A stretch of 64,000 nt of DNA from Enorma phocaeensis. GTDB taxonomy: Bacteria; Actinomycetota; Coriobacteriia; Coriobacteriales; Coriobacteriaceae. The notes under the pieces are model-generated. The model searched no databases. It was not told where the DNA came from and saw only the letters and a list, made by a program, of their open reading frames with translations. The DNA lies in assembly GCF_016901575.1 (NCBI RefSeq), contig NZ_JACJKQ010000002.1, positions 124,001-188,000 of the forward strand. The letters are read 5' to 3'. Below, piece after piece: positions 24,901 to 31,990 of the stretch. Each line of letters starts with the position of its first letter. Within the stretch, counting starts at the first letter, position 1. A program made the translations under genes and the position numbers.

Positions 24901-26603
24901 GTGCCAAGCCGGGCGAGGGCGGGCACCTGCCGGGCAAGAAGGTGTATCCCTGGATCGCCGAGGTCCGTCGCTCGACGCCGGGCATCGGGCTCATCTCTCC
25001 GCCGCCGCACCACGACATCTATTCCATCGAGGACCTGGCGGAGCTCATCTTCGACCTGAAGAACGCCAACCCGCGCGCCCGCGTGAGCGTGAAGCTGGTG
25101 AGCGAGGCGGGCGTCGGCACCATCGCCACCGGCGTCGCCAAGGGCGCTGCCGACAAGATCTTGATCTCTGGCCATAACGGCGGCTCCGGTGCCGCGCCGC
25201 GGGATTCCATCTGGCATGCGGGCCTCCCGCTCGAGCTGGGCCTTGCCGAGGCGCAGCAGACGCTCGTGCGCAACGGCCTGCGCAGCCGCGTGGTGCTCGA
25301 GGCGGACGGCAAGCTCATGGACGGCACCGACGTCGCGGTCGCCTGCCTGCTGGGCGCCGAGGAATTCGGCTTTGCCACCATGCCCCTCGTCGCCATGGGC
25401 TGCCTCATGCAGCGCGACTGCCAGCAGGACACCTGCCCGGCGGGCATCGCGACGCAGAACTGCCGGCTTCGCCAGGGCTTTGCCGGAAAGCCCGAGCACG
25501 TCGAGAACTTCATGCTGTTCGTGGCGGAGCAGATGCGCGGCGTCATGGCGCGCCTTGGCTTTAGGACCGTCGACGAGATGGTGGGGCATCCCGAGTGCCT
25601 GCGCCAGATAGAGGTCGAGGGCAACTGGAAGGCGGGACTCATGGACCTCTCGCCGGTGCTTGCGAACGCGTCGTGCGAGTTCGGCGCACATATCGAGGGA
25701 GCGGAGGGGCGGCACTTCTTGCCGAGCATGGCCGCCGACGTCGAGCTCGAGCGCACCCTCGACGCGACCCTGTTCTTGCCGCTCACCCGCGATGCTCGCG
25801 AGCACCTGCGCCCCGTGCGGTTCCGTGCCGACATCGCCAACGTCAACCGCTGCGTGGGCACCATCCTGGGCAGCGAGGTCACGCGCGCCCATCCCGAGGG
25901 GCTTCCGCAAGGGTCTATTGTGGTGGACTGCGACGGCTCGGCCGGGCAGAGCTTCGGCGCCTTCCTTCCCGCCGGCATCACCCTCAACGTGCAGGGCGAC
26001 GCCAACGATTACTTTGGCAAGGGTCTTTCGGGCGGCATCGTCTCGGTGCGTCCGCCTGAGGCCGCGACCTATAAGTTCGACGAGAACGCCATCGTGGGCA
26101 ACGTCGCGTTCTACGGCGCCACGGGCGGCAAGGGCTTCGTAAACGGTCTTGCCGGCCAGCGCTTCTGCGTGCGCAACTCCGGTGCCACCGTGGTGGTGGA
26201 GGGCGTGGGCACCTGCGGTTGCGAGTACATGACCGGCGGCTGCGTGCTGGTGCTCGGAGAGGTCGGACAGAATTTTGCCGCGGGCATGACCGGCGGCGTC
26301 GCATTTGTCTACGACGAGTACGGCACACTCGACTCGATGTGCAACACCGGCAGCGTGCATGTGGTGGCGCCCTCGGATGCCGAGCTCGAGCAGATTCATG
26401 CCCTGATCGAGGAGCACGTGCGCTATACGGCGAGTCCGCGCGGCATTCGGCTGCTGTATCGCTTCGCGCACGTCTCGCGCCACTTCCGCAAGGTGGTGTC
26501 GCCCGGCTACGAGCGCGTGATAGCCATCGTCGCCGCCGAGGAGCGCCGCGGTGTCTCGCGCGCCGATGCGCTCGAAGCGGCTTTCGAGGCCGTGACCGCA
26601 TAG
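21972..26603 (+). CDS. gltB: Glutamate synthase large subunit
   Basis: GltB makes glutamate from glutamine and 2-oxoglutarate. The 1543-residue protein begins with a class II glutamine amidotransferase domain whose nucleophile is C27 (HDACGIGAL), after a short propeptide-like stretch. Then come the central domain, the FMN-binding TIM barrel (SSEGGEDP-type segment SGEGGEDPRRE, KLVSEAGVGTIATGVAKG) and the 3Fe-4S motif C-L-M-Q-R-D-C-Q-Q-D-T-C near residue 1143. The C-terminal GXGXG-type beta helix (FYGATGGKGFVNGLAGQRF, GTCGCEYMTGG) closes the protein. AAGGAG precedes the ATG at 21972 by 7 bases, favouring it over a TTG two codons earlier. gltD follows, completing the NADPH-dependent enzyme. Confidence 0.96.
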   Translation: MQTSKETRVHASKATGLYRPEFEHDACGIGALASMNGTRSHQMLDDALSVLVNLEHRGGKGLEHNTGDGAGILFQMPHTFFRKEAQKCGHLLPDEGGYAVAMLFFPQDEVGVTDARRVFEAGCAEAGVPLLFWREVPVDPHDLGETARACMPTILQAFLGLPEGVEPGDAFERRLYVCRRMIEKRADAEHALADKIFYICSMSSRTIVYKGMLVATQMRRFFTDLNDAAVKTAVALVHSRYSTNTTPSWERAHPNRYIIHNGEINTLKGNVNWIRAREPNLYSPLLQHDLERVLPIINREGSDSAILDNVLEFLVMNGRPLARAASLLIPEPWDHNEALSDVRRAYDAYQSMLMEPWDGPAAIAYTDGRTLGAALDRNGLRPARFYVTRDDRFLLSSEVGTIEVEPENILTAGCLGPGEMLEVDLGAGRVVCNDELRERLAKEKPYRDWIAEETLEVRDLALPEAAPLAADSGVDPVVRMARLGYHWDDVDEVIRPMAQTASTPLASMGIDAPLACLSARHRSFFDYFFELFAQVTNPPIDALRESFVTSTVLYLGNHGNLLEDSRTSCQLVRLPGPLLTQEDFERICAVERVGFKARRFRAVFVRAAGPGALEEALERLARDVEQAVRDGANIIVLSDRAGVDEVPIPSLLAVSSVHNHLIRAGVRTFADLVVETGDAVSAHDFAALVGYSASGIYPYLAHDCIRRLAARGDLQAKDGRALAAEEGIDNYNRAVTAGIVSIMSKMGISTVQSYHSAQIFEAVGLDQELVERHFAGTVSRVGGLGVADIERELRERVDDADRILASPAPGELPSLGLTKWRPLGGEDHLIDPEAIYLLQKACRENDADAFAAYSGRLHRAGRAVRLRDLLDFDASGRSPVPLEEVESARDIVRRFNTGAMSFGSISREAHECLAIAMNRLHGRSNSGEGGEDPRRETPRANGDSANSAIKQVASGRFGVTSRYLGSAAEIQIKMAQGAKPGEGGHLPGKKVYPWIAEVRRSTPGIGLISPPPHHDIYSIEDLAELIFDLKNANPRARVSVKLVSEAGVGTIATGVAKGAADKILISGHNGGSGAAPRDSIWHAGLPLELGLAEAQQTLVRNGLRSRVVLEADGKLMDGTDVAVACLLGAEEFGFATMPLVAMGCLMQRDCQQDTCPAGIATQNCRLRQGFAGKPEHVENFMLFVAEQMRGVMARLGFRTVDEMVGHPECLRQIEVEGNWKAGLMDLSPVLANASCEFGAHIEGAEGRHFLPSMAADVELERTLDATLFLPLTRDAREHLRPVRFRADIANVNRCVGTILGSEVTRAHPEGLPQGSIVVDCDGSAGQSFGAFLPAGITLNVQGDANDYFGKGLSGGIVSVRPPEAATYKFDENAIVGNVAFYGATGGKGFVNGLAGQRFCVRNSGATVVVEGVGTCGCEYMTGGCVLVLGEVGQNFAAGMTGGVAFVYDEYGTLDSMCNTGSVHVVAPSDAELEQIHALIEEHVRYTASPRGIRLLYRFAHVSRHFRKVVSPGYERVIAIVAAEERRGVSRADALEAAFEAVTA

Positions 26604-26710
26604 CCCGGCAGGCGGCCTCGGGGCGACGCGGGCATGTCTGTCGGCCGCGCCGCCTTGTTGCCGCGCGGGCGCCGAACGTAGGGCGCAGGTATCGAACGCA
26701 GATAGTTTCA

Positions 26711-26735
26711 CGCCCGCCTGCTCGCCAGGCGGGCG
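26711..26735 (+). other. Hairpin between gltB and gltD
   Basis: CGCCCGCCTG (26711-26720) and CAGGCGGGCG (26726-26735) form a perfect 10-bp stem with a 5-nt loop, 21 bases before the gltD start. It is followed by AAAAGAGAG, not T, so it is not a terminator for gltB. It could be an mRNA processing or stability element. Confidence 0.7.
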
Positions 26736-26755
26736 AAAAGAGAGAGGACACCAAG

Positions 26756-28324
26756 ATGGGCAAGCCGGGGGCATTTCTCGACCACGACCGACAAGCGCAC
26801 GGGTTGCGGCCGGTGGAAGAGCGCACGGCCGACTTCGAAGAGCTGTATGTGAACCTCGACGCCGAGTCGCAGCGCGTCCAGGCAAGCCGCTGCATGATGT
26901 GCGGCGTGGCGTTTTGCCAGATGGGGGCTTCGTTTGGAACGGCTCGGCCAAGCGGCTGCCCGCTTCACAACCTCATCCCCGAGTGGAACGAGCTGGTGTG
27001 GCGCGGCCAGTGGGAGCAGGCTGCTGCCCGTCTGGCGCTGACGAGCCCCATGCCGGAGTTCACGAGCCGCGTGTGCCCGGCTCTTTGCGAGGCCGCCTGC
27101 AACCTGGGCCGCGTCAATGACGAGCCCACCACCATCCATGACAACGAGCGCGCCATTTCCGACTGGGAGTGGGCGCATGGCGGACCTCGTCGGTTCGGGC
27201 CCGCCGCGGAAGATGCACCATGCGTCGCCGTGGTGGGATCGGGGCCTGCGGGCCTGGTCGCCGCGTGGGAGCTCGCGCGCCGGGGAGCCCGCGTGACGGT
27301 GGTGGAGCGCTCGGACCGCGCCGGCGGCCTGCTCATGTATGGCATTCCCAACATGAAGCTGCCCAAGGACGTGGTCGAGCGCAGGACGTCTCTCATGGAG
27401 GAGCTTGGAATCGAGTTCCTCCTGAACACCGACGCCTCGCAGGGGTCGGTAGCGGAGGGGCTCGCGCGCGACTTCGACGCCGTCGTGGTCGCGGTGGGCG
27501 CCGGGGCGGCGCGCGGCATCTCGGCCGAGCATGCCGATGCGCCGGGCGTGGTCTTGGCGGTCGACTATCTCACCGATTCGACCAAGGCCGTCCTCTCCGG
27601 GGAGCAGCCTGCCCTGAGTGCCGCGGGCCTCGACGTGGTGGTGATCGGTGGAGGCGACACGGGCAACGATTGCGTGGGCACCGCGGTTCGCCAGGGAGCC
27701 CGTTCGGTGCGGCAGCTCGAGTTCATGCCCGCCTTGCCCGAGCGCCGGCTGCCGTCAAACCCCTGGCCCGAATGGCCTCTCGTGCGCAAGACCGACTACG
27801 GCCAAGAAGAGGCCATCGCCCTCATGGGTGGCGAGATGCGCACGTGGGCACAGGATACGGTTGCCGTCGAGCTTGATGATGGGGGCCATGTCCGGGCGCT
27901 GCGCGTGGTCGATCTTGACTGGACGAGCGGGTCGCCCGTCCGCATCGAGGGCTCTGAGCATGAGATCCCCGCGCAGCTGGTGCTTATCGCCTGCGGCTTC
28001 ACCGGTCCCGAGCGCGGCGTGCTCGACGCCTTAGGGGTCGCCGTCGCCACTGAAGGACGTCCTCTGCCGATCACGGCGCCTGATTCCCATCGCTGCGTCA
28101 AGGCGAGGAACGAGACGTTCCAGGTGCCGTGGGCAGGTAGGCGCGCCTCGGCAGGCGTGCCGGACTCGTCTGAACGGGACGCGGAGCATGTCTCGTGCGG
28201 CTCGTCGGAGACGCCGCCGATCTATGTGGCCGGCGACGCCCGCACCGGCTCGTCGCTCGTGGTCAACGCCATGGCCGACGCCCTCGCCTGCGCACGTGAG
28301 GTCGCCGACGCCCTTGGTCTGTAA
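26756..28324 (+). CDS. gltD: Glutamate synthase small subunit
   Basis: GltD supplies electrons from NADPH to GltB through FAD and 4Fe-4S clusters. The 522-residue protein has N-terminal cysteine clusters CMMCGVAFC and CPALCEAAC, the FAD-binding GSGPAGLVAAWELARRG (near residue 160), the GGLLMYGIPNMKLPKDVV signature and the NADPH-binding GGGDTGNDCVGTAVRQG. The C-terminus contains GDARTGSSLVVNAM. The ATG at 26756 is selected by AGAGAGGA upstream. About 35 residues around RRASAGVPDSSERDAEHVS near the end look like a local insertion compared with the usual GltD; this was judged by eye. Confidence 0.95.
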   Translation: MGKPGAFLDHDRQAHGLRPVEERTADFEELYVNLDAESQRVQASRCMMCGVAFCQMGASFGTARPSGCPLHNLIPEWNELVWRGQWEQAAARLALTSPMPEFTSRVCPALCEAACNLGRVNDEPTTIHDNERAISDWEWAHGGPRRFGPAAEDAPCVAVVGSGPAGLVAAWELARRGARVTVVERSDRAGGLLMYGIPNMKLPKDVVERRTSLMEELGIEFLLNTDASQGSVAEGLARDFDAVVVAVGAGAARGISAEHADAPGVVLAVDYLTDSTKAVLSGEQPALSAAGLDVVVIGGGDTGNDCVGTAVRQGARSVRQLEFMPALPERRLPSNPWPEWPLVRKTDYGQEEAIALMGGEMRTWAQDTVAVELDDGGHVRALRVVDLDWTSGSPVRIEGSEHEIPAQLVLIACGFTGPERGVLDALGVAVATEGRPLPITAPDSHRCVKARNETFQVPWAGRRASAGVPDSSERDAEHVSCGSSETPPIYVAGDARTGSSLVVNAMADALACAREVADALGL

Positions 28325-28373
28325 CCCGGCGGCTGTCGAGTAACGTACAAGCGGCACCTACGAAGTCTTGATC

Positions 28374-28411
28374 CCATGCCCGTGGTCGTTGTCTTACTCC
28401 CACGGGCATGG
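28374..28411 (+). terminator. Perfect 12-bp hairpin after gltD
   Basis: CCATGCCCGTGG (28374-28385) pairs with CCACGGGCATGG (28400-28411) around a T-rich 14-nt loop, 50 bases after the gltD stop. It overlaps by four bases a second hairpin (28408-28447), so the two may be alternatives. It lies between converging genes and probably ends gltD transcription, although no T-run follows directly. Confidence 0.55.
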
Positions 28412-28735
28412 CCGCTAAGACCCGTTTTTTGGGGGCTTAGCGGCCATTCTGCATAAGAAGATTCTCCAAAGCGTCCATTTTGCCATACAAGTTGACCTGC
28501 ATACTGGGCCTGCGGTCGTGCAGGGAGTTGACCAGCGTGCCGGGCTTGTATTCTCAAGAAGTCCGCCTGCATGCCGGGTCTGCACCATAGAGAGGTTCGG
28601 GCCGTGCACTGAACCCGCGCTCTGTATAGATTCAGCCAGAGCCGGAGCCCGGGCCCGCAATGGTCTAGCCAGAGCCGGAAGCCTGGGCTCTGCAACGGTC
28701 CAGCCAGAGTCCGGGCCTAGGTCTGTATCTACGGA
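28408..28735. repeat. Degenerate intergenic repeat array A
   Basis: The array opens with a palindrome: ATGGCCGCTAAG (28408-28419) pairs with CTTAGCGGCCAT (28436-28447), with T6 in the loop. Two clear units follow at 28440 and 28471, 31 bp apart, each starting GCGKCCATTYTGC and containing an ATAnnAAG-like end. Then come about seven more degenerate units with a 33-36 bp period; AGCCAGAG recurs at 28634, 28667 and 28702. The array lies between the 3' ends of two converging genes, does not keep a reading frame (31 and 34 are not multiples of 3) and resembles array B at 34843-35020. Confidence 0.7.
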
Positions 28736-29520
28736 CGCCTCTTTGGATGGTTGCCCTGTGCCGCATTCCACGATGCGTGGAAACGCCTCGCAGCGTCTTG
28801 GCTGCGGGGAATTCCGGCTGCGCGGAGCAGGTTGTGCAGACGATAGGGGCGGGCCAGGTCCTGATAGGTGAATCTCAGCACCGGGAAGCCGAGAAGCGTG
28901 ATCCTGCTTTCGCGCTGTCGCTCTGCGACGAGGGCCTTCGCGGTCGTGCTGCCTACCAGCATGTTTTCGTCGGTGTACTTGCCCATTCCGTCGAACTCTC
29001 CAACGACGATGCGCCCATCGGGAAGGCGCCAGAGGAAGTCGACGCGGTAGACTCCGCGGGGGTCGAGCGGGTTTGGAAGCTCGACCTGCAGCTCGGGAAG
29101 CAGGTAGCCCTGTTCGATGAGAAATGCCCTGACGCGCGATTCCCCTCCGTTCTCGCTGCGGCCGTCGGCATACGAGATGACCTCCGCCGCCCTCCGCAGC
29201 CCGTGACGGCGCTTCTGCTCGCGCGCGATCTGTGCGCAAAGCTGTTCAGGGGACTGCCCGGTGCGTCGCAGGGCAGAATCGGCGATGGCGAGTCCGAGGG
29301 AGAAGGGCGCCTCGCGAAGGCATTCGAACACCGTCTGGGTAAACCCCGTGACGGGGATTCCGCCATGCATTTCAACGCGGTCTCGAGGAGACGGCGTGCG
29401 TGACGAGATGGGGATGAGGCTCGTTGTTGCCCGCGATACCTGCTGCCTGAGCGGCTGTCTCTTTGAGATGACGTATATCTTGTCGAGCAGGGCATGCGCG
29501 CATTCGTTTTGACGCGACAA
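28729..29520 (-). CDS. DUF559/VSR-like endonuclease-fold protein, probably N-terminally damaged
   Basis: The recognisable part is the C-terminal half: a helix with E (GGESRVRAFLIEQGY), the strand pair YRVDFLWRLPDGRIVVGEFDG and a following GKY. This is the E...D...ExD/K arrangement of the PD-(D/E)XK-type DUF559 domain found in AbiEi-like and VSR-like proteins. Before it, GIPVTGFTQTVFECLR and GLAIADSALRRTG match the linker region of that family. The expected N-terminal winged helix is missing. The frame opens at a TTG without a ribosome site, whereas another frame starts at an ATG (29587) overlapping the stop of the upstream gene. A frameshift near 29370-29400 is therefore likely. Possible host defence role, by family only. 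Confidence 0.6.
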   Translation of the reverse strand: MSRQNECAHALLDKIYVISKRQPLRQQVSRATTSLIPISSRTPSPRDRVEMHGGIPVTGFTQTVFECLREAPFSLGLAIADSALRRTGQSPEQLCAQIAREQKRRHGLRRAAEVISYADGRSENGGESRVRAFLIEQGYLLPELQVELPNPLDPRGVYRVDFLWRLPDGRIVVGEFDGMGKYTDENMLVGSTTAKALVAERQRESRITLLGFPVLRFTYQDLARPYRLHNLLRAAGIPRSQDAARRFHASWNAAQGNHPKRRP

Positions 29521-29583
29521 GAAGCGTCTCGACGCGCATCGATGTGGCGGTCTGCCTCGACATCCGGGGCGGATCTTGGGCGG

Positions 29584-30327
29584 TCATCGGTTGTCCATGC
29601 CGTAGGGAGCGAATGTTGCTGTACGGCGATATCGACCGTCAATGCCTATGATGTCGCGAATAAGGCGCAGGTAGAAGCCTGCATGCTCAGCCTGTGGCTT
29701 GCGGATGCGGTCCTCGGGGTGAAAGAACCCCGGGCCGTCGACGCTCGTATGGATCGGCGCGGCGCGGTCATAGAGCTGCACGTGGCCGACGTGCAGCCAA
29801 GTGTCTTCGATGCGGGCTATGCGCAGGGCGATGGTCCCGTCTCTCCAGCGGTCGGTGGCGCAGAGCGCTTCGTTGAACACGTCATAGCGCCTGTCGGTGC
29901 ACACGTCCACGAGCGTGCAGATTCCCGTGCCCGTATCTTTGTAGCGAATCTCGAACCGTGAGAAGAACTGCGTTTCGATGACCTTGCGGATGAGTGCGAC
30001 ATCCTGTTTGGCGGCATGTGCAGGAGGGTGGGCGAGGTATTCCTGAAGCGGCGTCCGGCCCTCAAAGGCGGGGAACTCAAAGAGGACCCATTCGGTGAAG
30101 AGGGTGTTGAAATGCTCCTCGTCGAGAAGCGGCTCCTCGCCATGGAACATGGCGGGGTCGACAAACTCCAGGAACAGCTCGCTGGATAGCCCGAGCGCCT
30201 CATGCTTTCGGGCTATCAGGTTTTCTGCCGCGGCGCTTACGGCCGTCTGCGCCGCTTGGGCAAGCCTGCGCGTCTTTTGGAGCCGGCGCTCGCGGTCTGA
30301 CGTGCTGCGGTGATGCGGAGCGTCCAT
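29584..30327 (-). CDS. Conserved-looking soluble protein of unknown function
   Basis: A 247-residue protein that I do not recognise. It starts with a basic helical segment (RERRLQKTRRLAQAAQTAVSA cut short) and continues as a mixed alpha/beta soluble protein, rich in Phe and Tyr (ELFLEFVDPAMFHGEEP, FTEWVLFEFPAFEGRTPLQ, FFSRFEIRYKD, FYLRLIRDIIGID). It has no signal peptide, membrane span or cysteine cluster. AGGAGG lies 6 bases before the ATG at 30327 and 3 bases before another ATG at 30330. A terminator for the upstream gene separates it from 30603-31079, so it has its own promoter. Its stop overlaps a possible start of the DUF559-like gene. Confidence 0.75.
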   Translation of the reverse strand: MDAPHHRSTSDRERRLQKTRRLAQAAQTAVSAAAENLIARKHEALGLSSELFLEFVDPAMFHGEEPLLDEEHFNTLFTEWVLFEFPAFEGRTPLQEYLAHPPAHAAKQDVALIRKVIETQFFSRFEIRYKDTGTGICTLVDVCTDRRYDVFNEALCATDRWRDGTIALRIARIEDTWLHVGHVQLYDRAAPIHTSVDGPGFFHPEDRIRKPQAEHAGFYLRLIRDIIGIDGRYRRTATFAPYGMDNR

Positions 30328-30520
30328 CATGTGCCTCCTCGCTCGTGGTCGGCGCGCGAAGTGATCGCCGAGATTGCGAGTAGGTTAGACCCGACCGTCT
30401 TGCCATGTTCTAACAGGAATTCTCATCATTCTTTCCAAATGTCTCGCTAGAGCATAAACGCACAGGTCAGAGTCTCAAACAAGAAAAGATGAAAGATGGT
30501 TTGCCGAGAAAAAACCGTGC

Positions 30521-30557
30521 GAAAAAAGCCGGCATCGCTCTTGACAGCGATGCCGGC
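30521..30557 (-). terminator. Intrinsic terminator of the zinc-ribbon membrane gene
   Basis: Read on the minus strand, GCCGGCATCGCT (30557-30546) pairs with AGCGATGCCGGC (30539-30528), a perfect 12-bp stem with a 6-nt loop, followed by six T. It is placed about 45 bases after the stop at 30603. Confidence 0.94.
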
Positions 30558-30602
30558 GCAGGATCTCAACATGTATGTCAAGCGCGAGGCTTGGCAGGCA
30601 CG

Positions 30603-31079
30603 TCAGGACTTGGTCTCCATGCGGGTGTGGCACTTGGGGCAGGTGACGATGATCTTGCCCTTGCCTTTTGGCACCGAAAGGGTCTGCCCGCAGGTGGGGC
30701 ACTTGAGGAACGCCTTCGTCTTGCGGTCTTTCCACATCTTTTTTGCGGTGCGGGCCTGGCGCTTGAAGTCTGCCGTCGCGCCGCCTGCGCCAGACGGTCG
30801 TGCAGAGCTGCGGCCGCTCGTGCGGGCAGGCCCTCCAAAGCGCGCCCCGATGCCGGGGATGCGCGCCATGATGCGGCGGAAGGCGTCGTTCTCCTGGCGC
30901 CGCGCCGCGCCGTTTTTGGATAGGGCGCGTACGAGCGCGAGCGCGAGCAGGGCGAGCGCGATATAGGACAGCGGCTGCAGCGAGAATATGGTGCCCACCA
31001 AGGTGAGCACGACGCCGACGCCGCCCAGCGCGAGCGAGAAGTCGTCTACGCCATATCGGTCCTTCATGAAGTCTTGCAT
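30603..31079 (-). CDS. Small membrane protein with C-terminal zinc ribbon
   Basis: A protein of 158 residues with two adjacent hydrophobic helices near residues 16-50 (LGGVGVVLTLVGTIF, LSYIALALLALALV), a basic cytoplasmic linker, and a C-terminal zinc ribbon with cysteine pairs CPTCGQ and CPKCHT about 20 residues apart. The fold resembles zinc-ribbon membrane proteins scattered through Coriobacteriia and Firmicutes with no agreed function. The ATG at 31079 is the first of two (MQDFMK). It is monocistronic, ended by a strong terminator. Confidence 0.8.
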   Translation of the reverse strand: MQDFMKDRYGVDDFSLALGGVGVVLTLVGTIFSLQPLSYIALALLALALVRALSKNGAARRQENDAFRRIMARIPGIGARFGGPARTSGRSSARPSGAGGATADFKRQARTAKKMWKDRKTKAFLKCPTCGQTLSVPKGKGKIIVTCPKCHTRMETKS

Positions 31080-31166
31080 AGGGAGCCATCATCTTTCCAA
31101 GCAGTTTTCACATGTTGCTAGTGATACCCAGAACGATCGGCGTCAATCGCCTGCCCATCCTGTTCC

Positions 31167-31206
31167 AAAAAAGCGCCCGCATCGACGGATGCCAGGCTCA
31201 GGGCGC
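31167..31206 (-). terminator. Terminator of the copA-copZ-csoR cluster
   Basis: On the minus strand GCGCCC (31206-31201) pairs with GGGCGC (31178-31173), enclosing an inner stem GCATC/GATGC, and is followed by six T (31172-31167). It is 86 bases after the csoR stop. Confidence 0.85.
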
Positions 31207-31291
31207 CCGGCACCCGCGCCCCGCCGCAGATGTATGCCCAATGCGACGGGGCGCCGGCGGCGCCGGGCGGTGTCTCCGCGGGGTCTCTGCC

Positions 31292-31564
31292 CTATTTAGC
31301 AAGCTTGTCGATGACGCGTTCCACCTCGGCGAGCTTCTCGTCTTTCTCCTCTTGGGAGCCGGACTCCATGGCCCCGCGCACGCAATGTTCGATATGCGCT
31401 TTCAGCACATCGGCATTGATGCGGCCCAGAATGGACTGCGTGGCCATGAGCTGGGTGGATATGTCGATGCAGTAGCGGTCTGCCTCCACCATCTTGATGA
31501 TGCCGTCGATCTGCCCGCGTGCCGTCTTGAGGAGGCGCAGCGTTTTTTCGGTATCGGCCTGCAT
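31292..31564 (-). CDS. csoR: Copper-sensing repressor CsoR
   Basis: The 90-residue all-helical DUF156 repressor. C32, H57 and C61 are spaced 25 and 4 residues apart, exactly like the Cu(I) ligands Cys36/His61/Cys65 of mycobacterial CsoR, which argues for copper rather than nickel or formaldehyde sensing. It starts 4 bases after the copZ stop, so it is the last gene of the copper operon and probably represses the promoter at 34445-34473, giving autoregulation. The start at M-Q-A-D-T is the natural N-terminus for the family. Confidence 0.93.
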   Translation of the reverse strand: MQADTEKTLRLLKTARGQIDGIIKMVEADRYCIDISTQLMATQSILGRINADVLKAHIEHCVRGAMESGSQEEKDEKLAEVERVIDKLAK

Positions 31565-31568
31565 GGGT

Positions 31569-31787
31569 TTACGCGGCAGAGACGGAGAGGGCCTTGAAGT
31601 CGCCGGCTGCGGCGACCGCTGCCTTGAGGGCCTCGACATCGACCTCTCCGTCGCACTCGACCTCGACCGTGTTGGTCTCATGGTCGGCGTCGGCGTCTGT
31701 TACGCCGGCGACCTTCATGAGCTCGGTCTCGACGGATGCGTCGCAGTGGCCGCAGTGAAGGCCCTCGGTCGTGATCTGGTAATGCAT
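31569..31787 (-). CDS. copZ: Copper chaperone CopZ
   Basis: A single 72-residue HMA domain with the Cu(I)-binding GLHC12-G-H-C15 motif in the first loop and the expected beta-alpha-beta-beta-alpha-beta pattern. It carries Cu(I) to CopA and can load CsoR. The His between the cysteines is a variant seen in other chaperones. AAAGGAG precedes the ATG. A 200-bp gap separates it from copA without an obvious promoter or terminator. Confidence 0.92.
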   Translation of the reverse strand: MHYQITTEGLHCGHCDASVETELMKVAGVTDADADHETNTVEVECDGEVDVEALKAAVAAAGDFKALSVSAA

Positions 31788-31990
31788 GGGTTTGCTCCTT
31801 TCTTGGGGTGGCGCTCTTCGGTGCCTCGGCCATCAGCGGCAATGATGCCCGGACTTTGGGCCCGGGGCCGTTGCGGGGCGGCGAGATGCCTGCGAGCGCC
31901 GGTCTACCTACGAGAGTATCTGCCTGCGAACGGTCTTGTCCGCATGGGAGACGATGCCGAGACGTGCGGCCCGGGAACAGGTCTATGTTC

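Noticed and set aside
28222-28695. Minus-strand open frame through repeat array A
   Set aside because: It merely translates the repeats; the unit lengths of 31-36 bp shift the frame from unit to unit, so a protein repeat is not plausible.
28440-28735. Possible CRISPR array
   Set aside because: Units are too degenerate and variable in length, the non-core part is only about 10 bp, and no cas genes are nearby.
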